Source of the DNA: Pseudomonadota bacterium
GTDB taxonomy: Bacteria; Pseudomonadota; Gammaproteobacteria; Xanthomonadales; Xanthomonadaceae
Length of the DNA: 15,208 nt
Direction: 5' to 3'
Assembly (NCBI GenBank): GCA_023444765.1
Contig: JAEXLY010000141.1
Coordinates: 1-15,208 of the forward strand
Part shown: in pieces, positions 10,998 through 15,208 of the stretch
Layout: the number at the start of each line of letters is the position of its first letter
How positions within the stretch are numbered: the first letter of the stretch is position 1
Notes under the pieces: generated by a model
Database searches by the model: none
Told to the model about the DNA's origin: nothing
Seen by the model: the letters and a program-made list of their open reading frames with translations, nothing else
Made by a program: the position numbers and the translations under genes

Positions 10998-12533
10998 TCA
11001 GAGGTCGAACCTGATGCCCTGCGCCAGCGGAAGCGCGTCGGAGTAGTTGATGGTGTTGGTCTGGCGGCGCATGTACGCCTTCCAGGCATCCGAACCGGAC
11101 TCGCGGCCGCCGCCGGTCTCCTTCTCGCCGCCGAAGGCGCCGCCGATTTCCGCACCGGAGGTGCCGATGTTGACGTTGGCGATGCCGCAGTCCGAACCCG
11201 CCGCCGACAGGAAGGCCTCGGCGGCCTTCAGATTGGTGGTGAAGATGGCCGACGACAGGCCCTGCGGGACCGCGTTCTGCATGTCGATCGCCTCGTCCAG
11301 GCTCGAGTACTTCATCACGTACAGGATCGGGGCGAAGGTTTCGGTCTGCACCACTTCGGCGTCGTTGGACAGGCCGGTGACGATGGTCGGCAGCACGAAG
11401 AAACCCTTGCGGTCGGTGAGCGCGGCGCCGCCGCTCTCGATGGTGCCGCCGGCGGCCTTGGCACGCTCGATCGCATCCAGATAGGCGTCCACCGCCGACT
11501 GGCTGTTGAGCGGCCCCATCAGGTTGGCCGGGTCCGTGGGATCGCCGATCTTCTTCTCCACCTGGGCGTAGGCGGCCTTGAGCTTGCCCAGCACCTCGTC
11601 GTGGATCGACTCGTGCACGAACAGGCGGCGGGTGGTGGTGCAGCGCTGGCCGGCGGTGCCCACGGCGCCGAACACGATTGCGGGGATCGCGAGCTTCAGG
11701 TCGGCCGAGGGATCGACGATGATCGCGTTGTTGCCGCCCAGCTCCAGCAGCGAACGGCCCATGCGGCGCGCGACGCGCTCGCCGACGGTGCGGCCGACCT
11801 TCGTCGAACCGGTGAAGCTGACCAGGCCCACGCGCCTGTCGTCGACCAGGCGCTGCGCCAGCGAATTGTCGGTGTCGTTGAACAGGAAGAAGATGTCCGG
11901 GAAGCCGCCCTTGCGCAGCGCCTCGTTGCAGATCTTCATCGAGGCGATGGCCGAGAGCGGGGTCTTGCCCGACGGCTTCCAGATCGAGATGTCGCCGCAG
12001 ACCGCTGCCACGAACGCGTTCCAGGCCCAGACCGCGACCGGGAAGTTGAAGGCCGAGATGATCCCGACGATGCCAAGCGGGTGCCACTGCTCGTACATGC
12101 GGTGGCCGGGGCGCTCGGAATGCATGGTCAGGCCGTAGAGCTGGCGCGAGAGGCCGACGGCGAATTCGCCGATGTCGATCATCTCCTGCACCTCGCCATC
12201 GCCCTCGGGCTTGGACTTGCCCATCTCGAGGGCCACCAGCGAACCCAGCGCGTCCTTGTGCTCGCGCAGCGCTTCGGCGCACAGGCGGATCGCCTCGCCG
12301 CGGCGCGGCGCCGGGGTGGTGCGCCAGATCTTGAACGCGGCCTGGGCGCGCTCGAGGATCAGCTCGTAGTCGGCCTGCGAGGAGGCCTGGACGCGGCCGA
12401 GCACTTCACCCGTGGTCGGGTTGACCGGCTCCAGCACGCCGGCGTCGCTGGTCCTGGACCATTCGCCGTTGCCGAGCCAGGTGCCGGATTCGCTGGCCCC
12501 GAGGCCGAGCGCAGAAAGGACGGGGTGGGTCAT
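10998..12533 (-). CDS. amaB: ALDH7-family aldehyde dehydrogenase, probable L-piperidine-6-carboxylate dehydrogenase
   Basis: The 511-residue NAD(P)-dependent dehydrogenase has catalytic Cys298 (GQRCTTTRR) and general-base Glu264 (LLELGGNNA), spaced 34 residues apart as in human antiquitin. The C-terminal block TSGAEIGGAFGGEKETGGG, then RESGSDAWKAYMRR, NTINYS and LPLAQGI, is the hallmark of the ALDH7 (antiquitin) group. These enzymes oxidise alpha-aminoadipate semialdehyde/piperideine-6-carboxylate in lysine breakdown, so that reaction is the best guess. No other lysine-degradation gene is in the window, and some ALDH7 members also act on other aldehydes. The ATG at 12533 has AGGAG 9 nt upstream. 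It is the first protein gene after the tRNA on this strand, and its stop is 12 bp from the next start. The symbol is by analogy with Pseudomonas. Confidence 0.9.
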   Translation of the reverse strand: MTHPVLSALGLGASESGTWLGNGEWSRTSDAGVLEPVNPTTGEVLGRVQASSQADYELILERAQAAFKIWRTTPAPRRGEAIRLCAEALREHKDALGSLVALEMGKSKPEGDGEVQEMIDIGEFAVGLSRQLYGLTMHSERPGHRMYEQWHPLGIVGIISAFNFPVAVWAWNAFVAAVCGDISIWKPSGKTPLSAIASMKICNEALRKGGFPDIFFLFNDTDNSLAQRLVDDRRVGLVSFTGSTKVGRTVGERVARRMGRSLLELGGNNAIIVDPSADLKLAIPAIVFGAVGTAGQRCTTTRRLFVHESIHDEVLGKLKAAYAQVEKKIGDPTDPANLMGPLNSQSAVDAYLDAIERAKAAGGTIESGGAALTDRKGFFVLPTIVTGLSNDAEVVQTETFAPILYVMKYSSLDEAIDMQNAVPQGLSSAIFTTNLKAAEAFLSAAGSDCGIANVNIGTSGAEIGGAFGGEKETGGGRESGSDAWKAYMRRQTNTINYSDALPLAQGIRFDL

Positions 12534-12542
12534 GCTGCAATG

Positions 12543-12547
12543 CTCCT
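12543..12547 (-). promoter_or_regulatory. Ribosome binding site of the ALDH7 gene
   Basis: On the minus strand AGGAG stands 9 nt before the ATG at 12533. This is the clearest Shine-Dalgarno site in the operon and supports the chosen start. A small hairpin (CCGCG/CGCGG, plus 12553-12566) lies just upstream in the leader; its role is unknown. Confidence 0.7.
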
Positions 12548-12596
12548 GTGCGCCGCGTGGCCGCGGGGCGGCAGGGCAGGCGCTGTTGGAAAGGGT

Positions 12597-12673
12597 TGGC
12601 GCCCCCGGCGCGATTCGAACGCACGACCTTCCCCTTAGGAGGGGGACGCTCTATCCAGCTGAGCTACGGGGGC
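12597..12673 (-). tRNA. tRNA-Arg (anticodon CCT)
   Basis: A complete 77-nt cloverleaf can be folded. The acceptor stem is GCCCCCG/CGGGGGC, the D stem GCTC/GAGC, the anticodon stem TCCCC/GGGGA with loop CTCCTAA, and the T arm GTGCG-TTCGAAT-CGCGC with one G-U pair. The discriminator is G and the 3' CCA is encoded. The anticodon CCT (plus 12637-12639) reads AGG, a rare arginine codon in GC-rich genomes. No integrase gene or repeated tRNA 3' end was seen nearby, so there is no sign of use as an attachment site. Confidence 0.97.
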
Positions 12674-12722
12674 AGCAGTGCGGCAATTTTCGCATGCCGC
12701 GCCCGCCCATGCCAAAACGCGG

Positions 12723-12746
12723 AAAGGCCCCCGCCGTGCGCGGGCC
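12723..12746 (-). terminator. Likely terminator of the azurin gene
   Basis: On the minus strand, 43 nt after the azurin stop, GGCCCGC folds with GCGGG..GCC (a 7-bp GC stem with a 2-nt bulge and 5-nt loop), followed by TTTCC and a little later GCGTTTT. It lies before the tRNA gene on the same strand and would separate the two transcripts. Confidence 0.55.
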
Positions 12747-12788
12747 GTTCCGGGTGGGTGTGGGCCGGCGGACCGGCGCGGGCGGCGC

Positions 12789-13244
12789 TTACGGGGTGAC
12801 GACGACCTTGCCGCGCATCAGCGCCGAGTGGCCCGGGAAGGAACAGAAGAAGGTGTAGTCGCCACCGGCCTTGAGCTTGTTGCCCGGGATCGAGGTGCTG
12901 GTGGTCTCTCCGCCGCCGATCATCTTGGTCGACGCCAGGACGCGCGCATCGCCCGCGGGCACGTAGTTCGCCGCCGCGCCGGCCTTGATCGCATCCTTGG
13001 CCACGTCGGCCGCGTTGGCGGTTTCGGTGACCACGATGTTGTGGCCCATCGCGGTGACGGGCAGCTTGCCGGTGTGCTCGAGCTCGAAGTTGATGGTCTT
13101 GCACGCGGCCGAGACGGTGACGCTCTTCTGGTCGAACTGCATGTTGTCGCCGCCCTTGAGCTTGACGGTGCAGTTGGGCGCGGCCTGGACCATGCCGGCG
13201 ACGCCGAGGAGGGCAAGGGCGAGGAGGGTCTTGCGGACGTTCAT
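12789..13244 (-). CDS. azu: Azurin (periplasmic blue copper protein)
   Basis: Azurin is a small type 1 copper electron carrier in the periplasm. The 151-residue precursor has a signal peptide (MNVRKTLLALALLGVAGMVQA, likely cut after residue 21), and the mature part aligns throughout with Pseudomonas azurin. Copper ligands are all present: Gly67-His68 in MGHN, Cys134, His139 and Met143 in FFCSFPGHSALM. Spacing matches Cys112, His117 and Met121 of the mature reference protein. The disulphide cysteines are Cys25 and Cys48. The ATG at 13244 has GGAG about ten bases upstream; the frame stays open further upstream, but a start there would bury the signal peptide. An FNR-type box upstream predicts induction at low oxygen. 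Confidence 0.97.
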   Translation of the reverse strand: MNVRKTLLALALLGVAGMVQAAPNCTVKLKGGDNMQFDQKSVTVSAACKTINFELEHTGKLPVTAMGHNIVVTETANAADVAKDAIKAGAAANYVPAGDARVLASTKMIGGGETTSTSIPGNKLKAGGDYTFFCSFPGHSALMRGKVVVTP

Positions 13245-13289
13245 TTGCGTGTTTCTCCGTGGGAATCGATGACTTTTCGACTTGGCGCC

Positions 13290-13295
13290 ATGATG
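13290..13295 (-). promoter_or_regulatory. Candidate -10 element of the azurin promoter
   Basis: CATCAT on the minus strand matches TATAAT at four of six positions. If position 13295 is -12, transcription starts at about 13283 with a 39-nt leader, and the FNR box is centred at -41.5. The element is weak on its own, but its spacing to the box is what an FNR-activated class II promoter needs. Confidence 0.45.
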
Positions 13296-13317
13296 CGCGC
13301 TGGTAGCTGAGCGTTCC

Positions 13318-13331
13318 TTGATCTGGATCAT
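13318..13331. promoter_or_regulatory. FNR/ANR-type box upstream of azurin
   Basis: TTGATCTGGATCAT matches the FNR/ANR consensus TTGAT-N4-ATCAA at nine of ten fixed bases. It lies 74 bp upstream of the azurin ATG in a non-coding gap. FNR-family regulators activate microaerobic and anaerobic genes from such sites. It is not a good CRP/Clp site, which would have TGTGA-N6-TCACA. Confidence 0.7.
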
Positions 13332-13521
13332 CCGGACCGGAGCGTATGGGCGCTGAAGCTGTCGGCCCGATGAACCGGGCCGCGACGGCGCGGCGGCGCG
13401 CCGCATCCCGTCGTCAAGGCGCTCCCGGCGCCCGGTGGGCCATGCAGGGCAGGCATGGCACGCCGCGGTGCCCGCGGCCGTGGGGCGATTGCGCCTGGCC
13501 CATCCATCGTCCGGAACCTGC
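13332..13521. other. Non-coding gap between the SafE-type gene and the azurin promoter
   Basis: I find no supportable gene here; open frames over it lack start signals or family resemblance. It contains a 12-bp palindrome GCGGCGCGCCGC (13393-13404) and two strong adjacent hairpins at 13439-13478, listed separately. Confidence 0.6.
13439..13478 (-). terminator. Two tandem hairpins downstream of the SafE-type gene
   Basis: The first met by minus-strand transcription is GCCGCGG-TGC-CCGCGGC (13462-13478, perfect 7-bp stem). The second is GCCATGC/GCATGGC with a 7-nt loop (13439-13459, perfect 7-bp stem). They begin 43 nt after the stop of the SafE-type gene. There is no T tract after either, so they may stabilise the mRNA end or aid factor-dependent termination rather than act as classical terminators. 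Confidence 0.45.
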
Positions 13522-14244
13522 TCATGCCGGCGGTGCGCATCCCAGCGCGGCGAGCACCCCATGCAGCGCGGGAATGCGCATCAGCCAGGGGGCGGCGACG
13601 GTGAGCAGGCCCATGGCGAGGACCAGGCCCGCAGCCGAGCGGCGCAGGACGGGCCGCTGCAGCCAGCGACCGACGCGCTGCCCCGACCAGGTCAGCGGCA
13701 GCATGACCGGCAGGGTACCGAGGCCGAAGGCCAGCATGGTCAGGGCGCTGTTGCGCGGATGCGCCTGCAGCCACGCCACGGTCAGCAGGCTGAAGCTCAG
13801 GCCGCAGGGCAGCCAGCCCCACAGCGCGCCGATCCCGAGGCGGCGCAGCGGCGTGTCCGCGGGCAGCAGTCGCCGCTGCAGCGGTCGCAGCCATCCCCAG
13901 GCACGCGTGCCCGGTCGCGAGAGGAAGGCGGGCAGGGCGCGTACGCCCAGCAGGCGCAGCGCCACCACCACCAGGGCCGTGCCGACCAGCGTTCGCAGCG
14001 CGATCCCCACCCAGGGGTCGCGCAGCACCGAGAGCAGCCCGTGCCCGAACGTGCCGACGATCGCGCCGGCCAGCACGTAGCCGCCGACCCGCCCGAGGTT
14101 GAGCTGCAGGGCTGCCGGCCATCCGCCAGCGGGGGAGGCCGACGACAGGCCGGTGGCGATGCCGCCGCACATGGCCGCGCAGTGCAGTCCGCCGAGCAGC
14201 CCGCTGGTCAGCGCGGCCAGCAGCACCAGCCAGTCAATCGGCAT
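13522..14244 (-). CDS. TauE/SafE-type membrane protein of the cbb3 oxidase assembly cluster
   Basis: This 240-residue inner-membrane protein has about six hydrophobic segments. The first segment carries GLHCAAMCGG (residues 19-28; His21, Cys22, Met25, Cys26) and the middle one WGWLPCGLSFSLL. The HC-x2-MC and PCG motifs mark the family usually named sulfite exporter TauE/SafE (related to UreH/DsbD-like membrane domains), often found next to ccoS. Its exact role is unknown; the Cys, Met and His residues within membrane segments would suit copper or thiol handling. The ATG at 14244 is chosen over the ATG at 14274 because it starts just before the first membrane segment and overlaps ccoS by only 11 bp. 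Neither start has a strong ribosome binding site. Confidence 0.85.
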   Translation of the reverse strand: MPIDWLVLLAALTSGLLGGLHCAAMCGGIATGLSSASPAGGWPAALQLNLGRVGGYVLAGAIVGTFGHGLLSVLRDPWVGIALRTLVGTALVVVALRLLGVRALPAFLSRPGTRAWGWLRPLQRRLLPADTPLRRLGIGALWGWLPCGLSFSLLTVAWLQAHPRNSALTMLAFGLGTLPVMLPLTWSGQRVGRWLQRPVLRRSAAGLVLAMGLLTVAAPWLMRIPALHGVLAALGCAPPA

Positions 14245-14440
14245 CGCGCGTTTCCGGTCCGGGCGCGCTGGCATCCGGACGGGGCCGTGCCGGCGGCCGC
14301 GCGCCGTCCTCGCGCAGGATGTCGAGCGCTGGCGTGTCCAGATCGTCGAACTGGCCGCGTCGCACCGCCCAGACGAAGGCCCAGATCGCCAGGCCCAGCA
14401 GCACCAGGCTGATCGGCACGAGCAGCAGGAGGATCCTCAT
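14234..14440 (-). CDS. ccoS: cbb3-type cytochrome oxidase assembly protein CcoS
   Basis: The 68-residue protein has one N-terminal membrane segment (ILLLLVPISLVLLGLAIWAFVWAV) followed by the CcoS signature RRGQFDDLDTPALDIL and a charged, proline-rich tail. CcoS is needed to mature the cbb3 oxidase, including cofactor insertion in the catalytic subunit. It sits 79 bp after the ccoI-type gene and overlaps the SafE-type gene by 11 bp, which matches the common ccoGHIS order. Confidence 0.95.
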   Translation of the reverse strand: MRILLLLVPISLVLLGLAIWAFVWAVRRGQFDDLDTPALDILREDGARPPARPRPDASAPGPETRDAD

Positions 14441-14460
14441 CGGCGGCGTTCCCTTGTGGA

Positions 14461-14479
14461 CGGGCGCGCGGGGCGCCCG
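14461..14479 (-). other. Intercistronic hairpin between ccoI and ccoS
   Basis: CGGGCGC and GCGCCCG form a perfect 7-bp GC stem with a 5-nt loop in the 79-bp gap. No T tract follows on the minus strand, so full termination is unlikely. It could mark an mRNA processing or stability site. Confidence 0.35.
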
Positions 14480-14519
14480 GCATGGTGGCGATCGGCAAGG
14501 CGGGCAGGTTCCGGGAGCA

Positions 14520-15208
14520 TCATGCCGCCCTTGCCAGCCGCAGTGCGTTCAGGGTGACCACGAGGGAGGACCCGGCCATGCCCAGCGCGGCGATCCACGG
14601 CGTCACCACGCCGCTGGCGGCGAGGGGGATGGCCAGCAGGTTGTAGCCCAGGGCCCAGCCGAGGTTCTGGCGGATGACGCGGCGCGTGGCACGCGCCACC
14701 CGGACCGCCGTCGGGATGCGCAGCAGGGTCGGACCGGTCATCACCAGGTCGGCCGCGCGCTGCGCCAGTGCAGCGCCCTTGTCCATCGCCAGCGACACAT
14801 CGGCACCGGCGAGCACCGGGGCGTCGTTGAGCCCGTCGCCGACCATCGCCACCACGCGGCCGCCGTCCTGCAACCGGCGCACCAGGGTCAGCTTGTCCTC
14901 CGGCCGCTGCCTGGCATGGGCCGGTGCGATCTCAAGCGCCTGCGCCAGCGCGTCCACGCGGGACGCGGCGTCGCCACTGGACAGGTGCACGCGCAGGCCC
15001 AGCGAACGCAGCGCGCGCAACGCCTCGTCGGCATCGGACCGGATGTGCTCGCGCAGTTCGAACCGCGCCGCGGCGCGCGCACCGTCGCCGAGCCAGATCG
15101 CGCCATCGTCGGCCACGCCGGCGGCGAACGCGGCGTGCCCCAGCTTCCAGTGCCGCCCCTGGACTTCGCCCTCCACGCCGTGGCCCGGCACGGCGCGCAC
15201 GCCGGTCG
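14520..15208 (-). CDS. ccoI: Copper-translocating P-type ATPase, CcoI/FixI type, N-terminal part outside window
   Basis: Only about the last 229 residues are present; the frame runs off the right edge. Visible are the nucleotide-domain GxG motif (PGHGVEG), the phosphorylation-domain hinge VGDGLNDAPVL, and two closing membrane segments ending in MAGSSLVVTLNALRL, whose Met-Ser-Ser and Asn are typical of P1B copper ATPases. The DKTGT, CPC and metal-binding parts should lie outside the window. Placement directly before ccoS supports CcoI/FixI, which exports copper needed for cbb3 oxidase assembly, over a CopA detoxification pump. Confidence 0.9.
   Translation of the reverse strand, partial: TGVRAVPGHGVEGEVQGRHWKLGHAAFAAGVADDGAIWLGDGARAAARFELREHIRSDADEALRALRSLGLRVHLSSGDAASRVDALAQALEIAPAHARQRPEDKLTLVRRLQDGGRVVAMVGDGLNDAPVLAGADVSLAMDKGAALAQRAADLVMTGPTLLRIPTAVRVARATRRVIRQNLGWALGYNLLAIPLAASGVVTPWIAALGMAGSSLVVTLNALRLARAA

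Noticed and set aside
10185..12638. An 817-codon plus-strand open frame over the ALDH7 and phosphoesterase genes
   Set aside because: It is antisense to two genes with complete active-site motifs and itself shows no recognisable motif.
12597..12673. tRNA-Arg as an integration site for a mobile element
   Set aside because: No integrase gene, no second copy of the tRNA 3' end and no mobile genes within the window.
13318..13331. Reading the azurin upstream palindrome as a CRP/Clp site
   Set aside because: It lacks the TGTGA and TCACA half-sites and the 6-bp spacer; the TTGAT-N4-ATCA(A/T) form is of FNR type.
12789..13562. A longer azurin reading from 13562
   Set aside because: It would put the signal peptide more than 100 residues inside the protein and run through the FNR box and hairpins; the ATG at 13244 has a ribosome binding site.

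Overview
The window is a GC-rich chromosomal stretch densely packed with genes. The gene set (type 2 pyrD, type I murB, azurin, a cbb3 oxidase assembly cluster, a large secreted-type subtilase, and a transmembrane Ser/Thr kinase with TPRs) suggests a gammaproteobacterium of the Xanthomonadaceae/Lysobacteraceae type, such as a Lysobacter or Luteimonas relative. The genus is inferred from protein resemblance only. No insertion sequence, phage gene, CRISPR array or long repeat was seen.

Left block (1-3178, + strand): the body and C-terminus of a large S8 subtilisin-like protease, cut by the left window edge, followed by a hairpin terminator.

Signalling block (3179-6893): two divergent genes share a 91-bp intergenic region. 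One encodes an FHA-GGDEF diguanylate cyclase (- strand). The other encodes a membrane-spanning Ser/Thr protein kinase with a kinesin-light-chain-like TPR array (+ strand). FHA domains read phosphothreonine, so the pair could couple kinase signalling to c-di-GMP. This is the most interesting candidate system here.

Housekeeping block (6906-12673, all - strand): in transcription order tRNA-Arg(CCT), an ALDH7-type aldehyde dehydrogenase, a metallophosphoesterase, a DUF4190-type membrane protein, pyrD, murB and an EamA transporter. The six protein genes are 1-32 bp apart, or overlap (murB/EamA), and look like one operon.

Respiration block (12789-15208, all - strand): in transcription order the C-terminal part of a CcoI-type copper P-type ATPase (cut by the right edge), ccoS, a TauE/SafE-type membrane protein, and after a 277-bp gap the blue copper protein azurin. 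A near-perfect FNR/ANR box lies upstream of azurin, centred exactly 41.5 bp from the start point predicted by a candidate -10 element. Copper delivery to cbb3 oxidase and an inducible copper electron carrier thus sit side by side, which fits a microaerobic respiration theme.
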